From an uncultured bacterium (GTDB taxonomy: Bacteria > Verrucomicrobiota > Lentisphaeria > Victivallales > UBA1829), in NCBI GenBank assembly GCA_949297765.1, contig CASFTV010000004.1, positions 1-64,000 on the forward strand: a stretch of DNA of 64,000 nt, read 5' to 3'. The notes below the pieces were generated by a model. The model searched no databases and was not told the DNA's origin. It saw only the letters and a list, made by a program, of their open reading frames with translations. Positions 1 to 9,067 of this stretch are shown in pieces. Position numbers and translations under genes: made by a program. How positions within the stretch are numbered: the stretch's first letter is position 1; each line of letters starts with the position of its first letter.

Positions 1-102
1 GGATTTTGTCGGCAAACAGCCCTCTCTCCATTCTCTGCAGAGAATTATGTATCAAAGGTAAAATGTTGCAAATCCCTTTGACACAAGGGGTTTTACGCAA
101 GA

Positions 103-128
103 AATAAAAAAGCCCGAATCAAAGGGCT
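103..128 (-). terminator. Terminator of tRNA-His
   Basis: Read on the minus strand, stem AGCCC/GGGCT (124-128 with 111-115) is followed at once by a run of six T. It lies 22 bases past the tRNA 3' end, the right place for an intrinsic terminator. Bases 1-102 show no gene; they contain only a short CCCTT/AAGGG dyad near 74-90. Confidence 0.7.
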
Positions 129-150
129 GACTCGGACAGAGAAATCGTAA

Positions 151-228
151 TGGGGTGGTAAACGGGGCTCGAACCCGCGACCTCCTGGGCCACAACCAGG
201 CGCTCTAACCAACTGAGCTACAACCACC
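151..228 (-). tRNA. tRNA-His (anticodon GTG)
   Basis: Cloverleaf on the minus strand. The anticodon stem CCTGG/CCAGG encloses loop TTGTGGC, giving anticodon GTG. The T arm is GCGGG-TTCGAGC-CCCGT. The gene carries the extra 5' G (G-1, at 228) opposite C73, the hallmark of tRNA-His recognised by HisRS. The CCA end is encoded (151-153). One acceptor pair near the inner end (T6-T67) appears mismatched. A promoter precedes it and a terminator follows, so it is a single-gene transcript. Confidence 0.95.
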
Positions 229-258
229 AAAAATGCCGGAAAATTCCGACTGCCTTTT

Positions 259-286
259 ACTATATCGCATCAAAAGAAAATTGCAA
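259..286 (-). promoter_or_regulatory. Promoter of tRNA-His
   Basis: On the minus strand, -35 TTGCAA (281-286), 16 bp spacer and -10 TATAGT (259-264), about 30 bases upstream of the mature tRNA 5' end. Confidence 0.6.
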
Positions 287-306
287 ATCAAATTCCTTAT
301 TTTTTA

Positions 307-1107
307 TTACTTTCTCCGCTTTTCTGAGGTTTTCGCTTCTTCCCAAAGCGCTTCCATCTCCGGCAAAGAGGAATCACTCAGCGTTTTTCCCCGCTTCGCA
401 AGCGCTGTCTCTATATACCGGAAACGCGTCGCGAACTTCCGGTTCGCTGCGGCAAGAAGTTCCTCTCCGCTCGAACGCTTCCGGAAACGGGAAAGATTCG
501 CCACGGCAAACAGTAAATCCCCCAACTCCTCATCCGCATGTTCCGGATCCCCGGATGCAAGCGCAGCCTTCAATTCATCCAGTTCCTCCTGAATCTTCTC
601 AACAATCTGCGCCTCGCAGCTCCAGTCAAATCCGTATTTGGAAACCCTCTTCTGAATCTTCTCCGCCTGAAGCAGCGCCGGACAGTGATACGCAATCCCG
701 TCCAGAATTGATTTCCGATCCGCCTTCTCCTGTTTCTTCACCCGTTCCCAGAGTCCCAGAACTTCCGTGGAATTCCGGACCGACTCCTCCCCGAACACAT
801 GCGGATGACGGCGAATCATCTTTTCCGAAATGCCGTCCACTACATCCCCGAATGTAAACGCACCGCGCTCCTCTGCCATCACGGAATGGAGAACCACGTT
901 CATCAGGACATCTCCCAGTTCTTCGCACATCTCATGGTCATCTTCCGCGTCGATGGAGTCCATCAGCTCGGCGCACTCCTCCATCAGACACTTCTTCAGC
1001 GACTTGTGCGTCTGTTCCCGATCCCACGGACAACCTTCCGGAGACCGCAGTTTTTTCATGATCTCCTCCAGTTTCCGCATCTTCTCTCCCGTTGTCGAAT
1101 CACTCAT
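307..1107 (-). CDS. mazG: Nucleoside triphosphate pyrophosphohydrolase MazG
   Basis: 266 aa, the usual length of two-domain MazG, a cytoplasmic house-cleaning enzyme that hydrolyses (d)NTPs to NMP and PPi. The family start CPWDREQTH is at residues 26-34. The metal-binding EExxE (43-47) and EExxD (62-66) pairs of the first helical domain are intact. A second MazG domain with EELDEL and DEELGD lies at about 170-205. It begins 3 bases after the stop of the ABC-F gene and is probably co-transcribed with it. The last gene before a tRNA. Confidence 0.95.
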   Translation of the reverse strand: MSDSTTGEKMRKLEEIMKKLRSPEGCPWDREQTHKSLKKCLMEECAELMDSIDAEDDHEMCEELGDVLMNVVLHSVMAEERGAFTFGDVVDGISEKMIRRHPHVFGEESVRNSTEVLGLWERVKKQEKADRKSILDGIAYHCPALLQAEKIQKRVSKYGFDWSCEAQIVEKIQEELDELKAALASGDPEHADEELGDLLFAVANLSRFRKRSSGEELLAAANRKFATRFRYIETALAKRGKTLSDSSLPEMEALWEEAKTSEKRRK

Positions 1108-1110
1108 TTT

Positions 1111-3009
1111 TCATCCCCGTTCCTGAAACGATTCCTTTTTCGACTCCAGCTCCTCCCAGCGGCTGTATGCCTTCTCAAGAAGTGCCGCCGTTTCTTCGCG
1201 TTCCCGGCTGAGAACGGCAGAGTCCTGTCCATGTTTCGCAAAAAACTCCGGATCGGAAAACATCTGTTCGATTTCCGCAATCCGCGTCTCGTATTCCGCA
1301 ATCGACTTCTCCAGCGATTCCAGTTCCCGTTCCTCCTTGAAACTCAATTTCTTCGGAAGATTCTTCTTCTCTGGCGGAGAGGAAGAAACCTTCGTCTCCG
1401 TTTTCCGGGAATTTTCCCGCGCCGCCTCCGACCGCTCCTTCTTTTTGAGCTGATAGTAATCGAAATCTCCTGCCGTGTCAAAAAGACGTCCCTCCCCTTC
1501 AAAGGAGATGATATGGTTGCAGACCCGGTTCAGAAAATAGCGGTCATGACTGACCACAACCAGACATCCGCCATAGTCCGCCAGAGCCTCCTCCAGAATC
1601 CGGAGGGAAATCAGATCCAGATCATTGGTCGGCTCGTCCAGAATCAGGAAATTTCCTCCTCCGCGAAGAATCTTCGCCAGCATCAGACGCGCTTTCTCTC
1701 CGCCGGAAAGATATTGAATCTGTGAATTGATCCGCTCGTCCTCGAACATGAAGCGTTTGAGATATCCCCGGATGGAGATCCGCTCCTCCCCCAGATTGAC
1801 AGATTCCCGTCCCTCCCCGATCTCCTCCCAGACCGTATGCTCCGGATTCAAAGCAACCCGTGCCTGATCCACATAGTTGAATTCCACGGTCGGCGCAACA
1901 AAAATCTCTCCCGCGTCCGGCCGGAGCTGTCCTGTCATCAACTTCAGAAGCGTTGTCTTTCCGCAGCCGTTCACTCCGACAATCCCGATCTTCTGTCCTG
2001 CCGCAAACTCAAAGGAAAATTCCCGGATCAGCATTTTCCCCCCGCGGGAAAACGAAACATTCTTCAGATCCACCACCTTGTTGCCCAGATGCGACGCCCG
2101 CGGAATCACCAGTTCCATCCGTCCGGTCCGCACCGGCGCACTCTGCGATGCGATCTCGTCATACCGCTTCAGCCGCCCCAGATTCCGGCGCAGGCGGGCT
2201 TTCGGCGACCGGCGCACCCACTCGATCTCCCGCCGGAGAAAACTTCTGCGCCGGTTTTCCGCCTGATCCTCCGCGTACTCCCGTTCCTCCTTTGCAATCA
2301 GAAAATCGGCATACGCCCCCTCACAGGAAAAGAATTTTCCATTGTCCAATTCAAGGATCCGTGTTGCAATACGGTCCAGGAAATAGCGGTCGTGAGTCAC
2401 GAACAGACAGGCCCCCCGATAGCCGGCGAGGAACTCCTCGATTTCCGCCACCGTCTCCACATCCAGATGGTTGGTCGGCTCGTCGAGCAGCAGAAGATCC
2501 GGCTCCGCGAGGATCGCCCGTGCCAGAACCACCCGCCGAAGCTCTCCGCCGGACAGCTCCCGGCATTTCCGGTCCAGACCGGACAGCGACAGTTTATGAA
2601 GGGCCGTTTCCAGTTTATTCTGCGGATGCCACGCATCGTGCGAAGTCAGAAAATGTTCCAGTTTCTCGTGTTCCGGGGAATCCGCCGGAAGCGTTTCATA
2701 GCGCTGCAGAAGAGACTCGAAACGGGCGATTCCCTCCCGGACGACCTCCCGGGCGGAAAGCTCCGGATCCGGTTCAAAATTCTGCGGCATGCAGGATATG
2801 CAGATATTCCGGGCAATGCTGATCTCTCCCGCAGACGGCTGTTCCTGACCGGCAATGATTTTCAGAAGCGTGGATTTTCCACATCCGTTCCGGCCGACCA
2901 GCGCCACCCGTTCCCGGTCGTGAACGGACATCGCCGCATGGTCGAACAACACCTGACGACCGATTTCCATGCACAAATTTTCCACATTCCAAAGGACTCT
3001 GTCCGCCAT
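1111..3009 (-). CDS. ABC-F family ATPase (Uup-like)
   Basis: 632 aa soluble tandem ATPase without membrane segments, the ABC-F plan. These proteins act at the ribosome or, for Uup, on DNA and ribosomes. Walker A GRNGCGKST is at 39-47; the first signature is LSGGELRR with LLLLDEPTNHLD, the second LSGGEKAR with LILDEPTND. A charged inter-domain linker (EEREYAEDQAENRRRSF) and a C-terminal coiled coil from about 560 are Uup-like features. I start it at 3009 because AAGGAG precedes that ATG; an upstream in-frame extension to 3108 lacks a ribosome site. Forms an operon with mazG. The exact ABC-F subfamily is uncertain. Confidence 0.9.
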   Translation of the reverse strand: MADRVLWNVENLCMEIGRQVLFDHAAMSVHDRERVALVGRNGCGKSTLLKIIAGQEQPSAGEISIARNICISCMPQNFEPDPELSAREVVREGIARFESLLQRYETLPADSPEHEKLEHFLTSHDAWHPQNKLETALHKLSLSGLDRKCRELSGGELRRVVLARAILAEPDLLLLDEPTNHLDVETVAEIEEFLAGYRGACLFVTHDRYFLDRIATRILELDNGKFFSCEGAYADFLIAKEEREYAEDQAENRRRSFLRREIEWVRRSPKARLRRNLGRLKRYDEIASQSAPVRTGRMELVIPRASHLGNKVVDLKNVSFSRGGKMLIREFSFEFAAGQKIGIVGVNGCGKTTLLKLMTGQLRPDAGEIFVAPTVEFNYVDQARVALNPEHTVWEEIGEGRESVNLGEERISIRGYLKRFMFEDERINSQIQYLSGGEKARLMLAKILRGGGNFLILDEPTNDLDLISLRILEEALADYGGCLVVVSHDRYFLNRVCNHIISFEGEGRLFDTAGDFDYYQLKKKERSEAARENSRKTETKVSSSPPEKKNLPKKLSFKEERELESLEKSIAEYETRIAEIEQMFSDPEFFAKHGQDSAVLSREREETAALLEKAYSRWEELESKKESFQERG

Positions 3010-3127
3010 ACGCGCTCCTTCCGTTTCCGACGCATTCAGGCGGTAATATACAGTCGCCGGGCCGATTATTCCAGTTTTCCCGCGGCAGGATCTTCCGAAA
3101 ACGGACAAATTCTGTTGATTGTCCCCT

Positions 3128-4030
3128 TCATCGTTTTCCGGCGGAGGGAGCGGCGGCCCCCTCCCCTTCCGGACCGCAGGAAATCTTCCGATACTGCAGG
3201 GGCGTCATGCCGAATGCCTTCCGGAACACAAAGCAGAAATATTCCGCATGGCTGAACCGGAGCCGATCCGCAATTTCCCAGATACTCAAACGGCTCTCCT
3301 TCAGAAGACGGCAGGACTCCTCCAGTCTGAGTCCGAGGACATACCGAGCCGGTGTCAGCGGCATATACTTCTTCCAGTTCCGGAAGAAGGCCCGGCGGGA
3401 AAACCCGTTTTCGCGGGCCAGATCGTCGTAGTCGATCGTTTCCGTGAAATGGAGCTGGAGCCAGGAACAGACCCGTTTGATCTGTGCGGAAACCGGATCG
3501 GCGTTCCTTGCGGAATCACGGTCGATCATCAGCTCCTCCCAGATCTGAAGAGCGAGAAGATCCAGTTCATCCGCCACGCCGTCCTCCAGATGGCGGTCGA
3601 GCAGCCGGTCAACCAGATGGAGACGCTCCAGCAGCGAAGGGGTCAGACGGCACTCCCAGATCAGTGGTGGTTCGAGCAGGCCCGCGGCCCTCATTGCATC
3701 CGCCAGAGACGGATCATAGCTGAAGAACACGGAATCCCGCGGACTGCGGATCTCCTGCGTGTGCGCGATTCCGGGAACTTTGAGGATCACTGCCGGATAC
3801 CGGGTCCGATACTCCTTCCCGTCGAGAGTCTCCTTCAGAATCTCCTCCGAAGAGGCAAGACGGATGGACAGTTCCAGTTTCCGGTCGTTGGTCTCCCGCG
3901 GAAAAGTCAGATTTCGGATAAAGCCCGCCTGACGCAGACGGAAGGCACACTGGAATCTGCGCGGAAGATGCTGGAGGGTGGCAAAGCGCCAGTGGACCGT
4001 CGCATTTGGCTGTTTCTGATTCCCGCTCAT
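3128..4030 (-). CDS. AraC family transcriptional regulator
   Basis: 300 aa. The N-terminal two thirds should form a ligand-sensing domain that I cannot name. The C-terminal ~100 residues are a double helix-turn-helix of AraC/XylS type (LARENGFSRRAFFRNW, then SIWEIADRLRFSHAEYFC and GMTPLQYRK). I chose the ATG at 4030 because a promoter (TTGAAA-16-TATTTT, 4053-4080) lies just upstream and GGAG sits 9 bases before it. The open frame continues to 4165, but that start would lie upstream of this promoter. Divergent from the pseudopilin/glycosidase operon, whose promoter carries a tandem repeat typical of an AraC site, so it is probably the local activator. Confidence 0.9.
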   Translation of the reverse strand: MSGNQKQPNATVHWRFATLQHLPRRFQCAFRLRQAGFIRNLTFPRETNDRKLELSIRLASSEEILKETLDGKEYRTRYPAVILKVPGIAHTQEIRSPRDSVFFSYDPSLADAMRAAGLLEPPLIWECRLTPSLLERLHLVDRLLDRHLEDGVADELDLLALQIWEELMIDRDSARNADPVSAQIKRVCSWLQLHFTETIDYDDLARENGFSRRAFFRNWKKYMPLTPARYVLGLRLEESCRLLKESRLSIWEIADRLRFSHAEYFCFVFRKAFGMTPLQYRKISCGPEGEGAAAPSAGKR

Positions 4031-4052
4031 CTTTTTCTGCTCCATGGTGTTT

Positions 4053-4080
4053 AAAATATCATGGTCTGTCATTTTTTCAA
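4053..4080 (-). promoter_or_regulatory. Promoter of the AraC regulator gene
   Basis: Minus strand: -35 TTGAAA (4075-4080), 16 bp spacer, -10 TATTTT (4053-4058). It predicts a transcript starting only about 15-20 bases before the ATG at 4030, which decides the start of that gene. Confidence 0.55.
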
Positions 4081-4235
4081 GGAATCTCATTGGAAGGCCG
4101 ACCGGATCGGCAATCACCGGAACAGAAGCTCTCTTCCAGCGGAAAGGAGGATTTTTTCTGTTCAATCAACACTGCCATATCTGCATCAGGGAAAAAGGAA
4201 AGAGAGGATTCCACGGGAAAAAGATCTTCCGGAAC

Positions 4236-4268
4236 GGCACAAAATCTATATTTTATTGGCACAAAAAA
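4236..4268 (+). promoter_or_regulatory. Candidate AraC operator, copy 1
   Basis: Two direct repeats GGCACAAAA (4236-4244 and 4258-4266) with 22 bp period and an A/T-rich spacer. The second repeat ends 27 bp before the -10 box of the 4337 gene. Nearly the same arrangement, including the spacer sequence, recurs on the minus strand at 42519-42548. Two half sites about two helical turns apart next to -35 is the classical AraC-type activator layout; assigning it to the adjacent AraC protein is inference. Confidence 0.6.
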
Positions 4269-4271
4269 CTA

Positions 4272-4299
4272 TTGCTGTTTCCGGGTTTCGGAGTATAAT
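4272..4299 (+). promoter_or_regulatory. Promoter of the pseudopilin/glycosidase operon
   Basis: -35 TTGCTG (4272-4277), 16 bp spacer, -10 TATAAT (4294-4299). The string TTTCG(G)AGTATAATTAA around the -10 is shared with the promoter at 10161-10189 of the second glycosidase operon. Confidence 0.7.
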
Positions 4300-4336
4300 T
4301 AATTAAGAAAAAATGGAAAACTGACGAGGCGGAAAA

Positions 4337-5074
4337 ATGAGAAAAAAATTGTTTACTCTGGTGGAGTGTCTGGTCTGCGTGGCCATTCTGGCGATTCTGG
4401 CGGCACTCCTGCTTCCGGCACTGAACAAAGCAATGGAACAGGCGAGAAGTCTGGAATGCAAAACCAATCTGAAACAGATCGGTCAGACCGCAGTACTCTA
4501 TGCACAGGATCATAACGAATCACTCCCGTGGAACACTGCGGAGGCGTTCGGAAAGGATTCCTATTATACGCTGCCCGCCTTCCTGTGGATGTACTACGGA
4601 AAAATCAATACAAAAGCGGAACTGGAGAAGAGTCTGGAAATGCCGCGTCCGCGCGGACTGCTCTTCTGCCCGTCGGACAACGGCGTGGAAGGGGCGACAA
4701 GGTATCTGACCTCCTATGGCATCACCGTGGATTCCACCGCAAAAGGAGGCTGTCCGCGGACCGGAGCCTGGCTGGGTTACCGGGAATTCAGCACCGTCAT
4801 GGAAGGAACAAAACTCTCCCGTCTTCTGAGCGGAGGGGTCCTGATCCACTCGCAGAAACTGCGTCTGGCCCCGCCGGATTTCGGAGTCGTTGCCAATGCG
4901 ACAATCTGGTATACGCACGACTCGTTCATTCAGGCAAACCGGCTCGCAAGTGTCACCAGCAAGTCCCCCATGTACATTCATTTCGGATACGAACCGCTCC
5001 TGATCTCCGATTTCAGCGTCAAGGACATCCGCGTCAACGGAAACGGCGCAACAAACCAGTGGGTCCTGAAATAA
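4337..5074 (+). CDS. Pseudopilin-like protein with prepilin N-terminus
   Basis: 245 aa. It begins with a type IV prepilin signal: short basic leader MRKKL, then FTLVE, with Glu at +5 of the mature protein and a ~20-residue hydrophobic helix ending LLLPALNKA. The rest is a globular domain ([25 protein letters not shown]) typical of the DUF1559-like secretion pseudopilins that are abundant in Planctomycetes and Lentisphaerota. The residue before the cleavage Phe is Leu rather than the usual Gly, so processing is uncertain. First gene of the operon; the glycosidase-like gene follows 54 bases later. Molecular role unknown; a link to secretion or surface display of that enzyme is inference. Confidence 0.85.
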   Translation: MRKKLFTLVECLVCVAILAILAALLLPALNKAMEQARSLECKTNLKQIGQTAVLYAQDHNESLPWNTAEAFGKDSYYTLPAFLWMYYGKINTKAELEKSLEMPRPRGLLFCPSDNGVEGATRYLTSYGITVDSTAKGGCPRTGAWLGYREFSTVMEGTKLSRLLSGGVLIHSQKLRLAPPDFGVVANATIWYTHDSFIQANRLASVTSKSPMYIHFGYEPLLISDFSVKDIRVNGNGATNQWVLK

Positions 5075-5128
5075 AACTCTTCCGACACCAGCTGCCATTC
5101 CAATACCAACACACGAAAGGACTTTTCC

Positions 5129-8100
5129 ATGAACTTGAAAGACAAAGGTCTGCTGCTCCTCCTCGTTTCCCTTCTTCTGCTTCCGTTCGGGGGCGAAGCG
5201 GCACCGTTTGCGCCGCTCGACTACTCCGCCGGAAGCAGAGCACTCCCCGCCGAATGGGCGGTTCAGCCGGCAGACGCGGCCTCCTTCCGGACCGCCGGGG
5301 ACGGTACGGCAATCCTCCGTCTGGAATCCGCCGGGGGGAAGAGCACCTCACTGCTCTCTCCGCGAAGTGAGATTGCGGGGAAAGAGAGAATTCTCCGATT
5401 CTCCGTCTCCCTGCAGTCGGAAAACCGGAAAGGGAAGGCCATTCTTTATCTTCTTGATTCGCGCGGAAAGGTTCTGGAGAACAAGCGACTGGAGATCGGA
5501 GACGTCCGGGAGGAGATTTCTCTTTCCGTTCCGCTCTCCCGGATCGGAGAACCCCGGATCGTCCGTTTCCGAGTTGATGCGGCAAAAGACGCCGTTCTTC
5601 AAATCTCGAACTTGAAAACCTCCCTCGTTCCGGAGACGGCGGACAACAGGAAACGGAAGGCCGATCCGAAACCGGGGACAATGCCGTCCGCCTGGTTCGC
5701 CGTCGAAAACCGGACGCCCGAATGCGGCTGGAACCGCGATTTCCAGTTCCGCGGCCGCAAAGGAGTGCTGCGCCTCCGCGCAGACTCCCGGACGTTGACG
5801 GTGCATTCTGAAAAACAGAATCCGCTTCCGGATACGGAAAAACTGCTTCTTACTCTTTCCGCCCGTTCCGCCGGGAGTTCCGGATCCGCGACCCTTTTTC
5901 TGATCGAGGAAAAATATCGCTTCCACACGAACAAAAAAATTATGCTGAATGAGACATGGCAGGATTTCCGTTTTGAAGTTCCGATTCCCGAAAAGTGGAA
6001 AAAAAGCCGCTTCTTCTTCCGGATCGACGTTCCCGCGGGCGGCGATCTGCTGATCGGAGACCTGAAAATCTCCCGGGGGAAAGCCCCCCGCCGCACGGTC
6101 CGGACCGGAAATCTCCTGAAAAACGGCGAATTCCTGTTCGGTTCCGCCGGCTACGATGCCCTGAAATACGGACGCGATCCGCTGTTTCAGAACCCCTATG
6201 CGCGCTTCCGCGACGGCAGCTGCATTCTCCACGCACCCTATTTCCTCCTGACCGACATGATCCCGTATGAGCCGGGCAAAGAGTATACGGCACTCGTCCG
6301 GATGCGGCGGGCAAAACGCGGCGAACCGGCAACAGCGCTGGTCATCATGACGCCGACCGACTGGCAGAAAGTCTACGGATACAAGATTCCGCTGACCGAT
6401 GAATTCAAAGATTATCCTCTGACCGGAAAATTCACCGCCTCGTTCTTCAATCTTCTCTCGTTCCGGATCGACGCCCGGGCGGGGGCCGTCGAAATCGCAA
6501 GAATCCAGTTTGTCGAAGGAACGCGGAAAACCTTTCTCGACCGTCCGGAACTCGAAATCGGCGGAAAGGGCGGCGCGACCTTCCGTCTGGAGGAAGCGGA
6601 TGCCGCCGTCACCGTCCGAATCCGGAACAACGGAAACGCCCCGACTCCTCCCCTCCGCGTCCGCATCCGCGACGACAGCGGCCGGGAGCTCTCCCGCAGG
6701 GAATTTCCCGTTCCAGCCGGACGCGATCAGGAACTCCGCATCCCCGTCGACACCGGAAAACGCGGCGTCTTCCTTCTTGATCTGCAATGCGGTTCCGCCG
6801 TCAACGAATGGCGCTATGCCGTCCTGAAGGATCTGCGCGGAAAATCTCTTCCCGACAATCTTCTCGGCGGACATTTCCATCCGCTCTTCAAACCCGACCT
6901 GAAGCTGTTTCAGCCGTATCTTCCGATGCAGGTCTGCAACCGCTTCTTCCCGCCCGCACCCGAACTTCTGGAGAAGGAAAACGTTCAGGCCTGCTTCCGG
7001 GAATTCCCGATCCGGCACAACATCATCATCTTCCCACTGAAACGGGTTCAGGAAGCGGGTCTGGGCACCCGGCTTCCGGAGAAACTCCCCCCGGAACTGG
7101 AACAGCGTTTCCTCCGGGAAGTCGAATGGTTCGCCAAACTGGCCGGAAAATGCGGATTTCATGGAGTCGAACTCTTCAACGAACCCTTTCTCTGGCGCGT
7201 GAAGAAGGGACCGGACCGAGGCAAACCCACGATGCCGCCCGAACTTGTGGCGCATCTTTACAAGCTGGCGTATCCGGTACTGAAAAAACACGCGCCGTTC
7301 CTGACCGTCTACGGTCCCTGCACCTCGAATACCGATTCGGTGCGGGAATACAACGAGCGCTTTCTGAAAGCGGGCGGCGCGGAGGGGATCGACATCTTCT
7401 CCTTCCACTCCTACAACGGAGATCCGGACCTCGAAAAAGTCGCCGAACAGAACGAGGCCATCCGGAAGATGGCGAATGCGGCAAAACCGGGACTGCCCAT
7501 CTGCAACACGGAGGTCTACTACGGCGTCCGGAGACACAAACGCTTCTTCGACGACATGGAATCCCGTAAATCCTACTGCAAGGATTCCGAACGCGAACTT
7601 GCATCCGCCTATGCCGCATTCCATGCCAATTCGATCGTCTCCTCCACCCCCTTCTCCCTGTTTGCGCCGGAATACTGCATCGGCGGCGTACCGGGCACAC
7701 CGGAACAGTATCCGCTGGCCTCGGCGTGCGCCCTGAATGCGGGAATCGAACTGCTCGGCAATGTCGGGAAGGAGCGGAAGATTCTGCGTCTGGACGACTC
7801 CATCCGCTGTTTTCTGTTCCCGCAGGCGGAAGGCGGACCGGTCGCCACGCTCCGCAATCTGACCTCCTCCGAAGCACACATTCTCCTTCCCGACGGAGTC
7901 CGGGCGTTCGACCTTTACGGGAATCCGCTGGAAGGGGGAAAACAACCTCTGGATACCGCGCTTCTCTATCTGCGCTTTCCGAAAGGAGCCGATGCGGAAA
8001 ACCTTCTTTCCTCGATCGAATTCGAGGGGCTGGGCGCGCCGTTCGACACCCGCATGACCATGCTGAATGAAACCACTCCTGTTCTCCGGCTCCGCAACCG

Positions 8101-8974
8101 CACGGCCCGTGCCTGCACCATCTCCGTCACGCCAATCCGTTTTCCTGCGGACTGGAAGGCCGTCAGCATGCGGAAACAGGAGATCCGTCTTGCCCCGTTC
8201 GCGGAAGGATTCCTTCGCTTCCCGATGAAGGCACTCTCCTTCCGGGGAGAAAAAAATCAGATCGTCCTCTCTCTGGAATCCGGCTCATGGCGGAATGAAA
8301 GAGTGTACGACCTGAACCTGATCCCGGTCCGCCGCTCGAAAACGTTTGACTTCCGCCCCTCCGACTATGCGCACTTCGGTGCAAATCACCGGAGCAGGGA
8401 ATTCGGAAAACGCCCGAACCGGGATGAAAAGGACTGTTCCGCCGAAGTCGCGGCACTCTGGAACGAACGCGGATTGAAACTCTCCGTCAAAGTCACGGAC
8501 GACCGGTATCTCCCGCCGCAGAAGGAATATGCCAATGCCTATCACTACGATTCTCTGCAGCTCTACTTTGCCATGAACAACGGAGAAAAAAAGCAAAAAG
8601 CGGACCGCTCCGGTCATCTTCAGTACAGCATCGGCCTTCTGGACGGGAAAACGCCCTTTGCATGGATGGAATTTTCCGGGGGAAACCGTTTCATCGGAGC
8701 CGCCAATGCCACGGTCGGTCTGGATGATGCCGTCAAAGTGGATGCCCGGCGCGGAAACGGTGGCTGCGTGGAATATGAAATCTTTCTGCCGAAAGAGGTT
8801 CTCTATCAGGTCAACTTCGTTCCCGGTTCCGTCTTTGGATTCGCCCTCCTGGTCAACGACAATGACGGTGACGGACGGAAACAGGGAATCACAACAACCG
8901 CTCCGGGTACCGAACCGTATGGAAACGAACACCGTTTCCCCTCCATGGTCCTGCTCTCTCCGCAAAAGAAGTAA
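5129..8974 (+). CDS. Large exported glycoside-hydrolase-like protein with CBM-like modules
   Basis: 1281 aa with a clear signal peptide (hydrophobic LLLLLVSLLLLPFGG, cleavage near EAA-PF). Three consecutive beta-rich modules at about 25-165, 180-320 and 325-470 resemble carbohydrate-binding (galactose-binding-like) domains. A TIM-barrel region follows at about 570-890, with ELFNEP (Glu685, acid/base candidate) and NTEVYY (Glu795, nucleophile candidate), the clan GH-A pattern. The C-terminal ~200 residues look like a CBM9/DOMON-type domain (ALWNERGLKLSVKVTDDRY, FGFALLVNDNDGDG). I cannot place it in a numbered GH family. Expected to act on a polysaccharide outside the cytoplasm. Co-transcribed with the pseudopilin. 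Confidence 0.8.
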   Translation: MNLKDKGLLLLLVSLLLLPFGGEAAPFAPLDYSAGSRALPAEWAVQPADAASFRTAGDGTAILRLESAGGKSTSLLSPRSEIAGKERILRFSVSLQSENRKGKAILYLLDSRGKVLENKRLEIGDVREEISLSVPLSRIGEPRIVRFRVDAAKDAVLQISNLKTSLVPETADNRKRKADPKPGTMPSAWFAVENRTPECGWNRDFQFRGRKGVLRLRADSRTLTVHSEKQNPLPDTEKLLLTLSARSAGSSGSATLFLIEEKYRFHTNKKIMLNETWQDFRFEVPIPEKWKKSRFFFRIDVPAGGDLLIGDLKISRGKAPRRTVRTGNLLKNGEFLFGSAGYDALKYGRDPLFQNPYARFRDGSCILHAPYFLLTDMIPYEPGKEYTALVRMRRAKRGEPATALVIMTPTDWQKVYGYKIPLTDEFKDYPLTGKFTASFFNLLSFRIDARAGAVEIARIQFVEGTRKTFLDRPELEIGGKGGATFRLEEADAAVTVRIRNNGNAPTPPLRVRIRDDSGRELSRREFPVPAGRDQELRIPVDTGKRGVFLLDLQCGSAVNEWRYAVLKDLRGKSLPDNLLGGHFHPLFKPDLKLFQPYLPMQVCNRFFPPAPELLEKENVQACFREFPIRHNIIIFPLKRVQEAGLGTRLPEKLPPELEQRFLREVEWFAKLAGKCGFHGVELFNEPFLWRVKKGPDRGKPTMPPELVAHLYKLAYPVLKKHAPFLTVYGPCTSNTDSVREYNERFLKAGGAEGIDIFSFHSYNGDPDLEKVAEQNEAIRKMANAAKPGLPICNTEVYYGVRRHKRFFDDMESRKSYCKDSERELASAYAAFHANSIVSSTPFSLFAPEYCIGGVPGTPEQYPLASACALNAGIELLGNVGKERKILRLDDSIRCFLFPQAEGGPVATLRNLTSSEAHILLPDGVRAFDLYGNPLEGGKQPLDTALLYLRFPKGADAENLLSSIEFEGLGAPFDTRMTMLNETTPVLRLRNRTARACTISVTPIRFPADWKAVSMRKQEIRLAPFAEGFLRFPMKALSFRGEKNQIVLSLESGSWRNERVYDLNLIPVRRSKTFDFRPSDYAHFGANHRSREFGKRPNRDEKDCSAEVAALWNERGLKLSVKVTDDRYLPPQKEYANAYHYDSLQLYFAMNNGEKKQKADRSGHLQYSIGLLDGKTPFAWMEFSGGNRFIGAANATVGLDDAVKVDARRGNGGCVEYEIFLPKEVLYQVNFVPGSVFGFALLVNDNDGDGRKQGITTTAPGTEPYGNEHRFPSMVLLSPQKK

Positions 8975-9067
8975 GGAAAGGGAGAAAAACCGGATGCGGA
9001 AACACCTTCTCCCCGGGCGGAACTCCAATCCGGGGAAACGGCGGGAAATCCTCCGGCCCGCGACAGA

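Noticed and set aside
4031-4165. N-terminal extension of the AraC regulator to 4165
   Set aside because: The promoter TTGAAA-16-TATTTT lies inside it, and only the ATG at 4030 has a good ribosome site.
5348-7945. Minus-strand open frame of 865 codons across the first large glycosidase
   Set aside because: Antisense shadow; the plus strand has clear signal-peptide and catalytic motifs.
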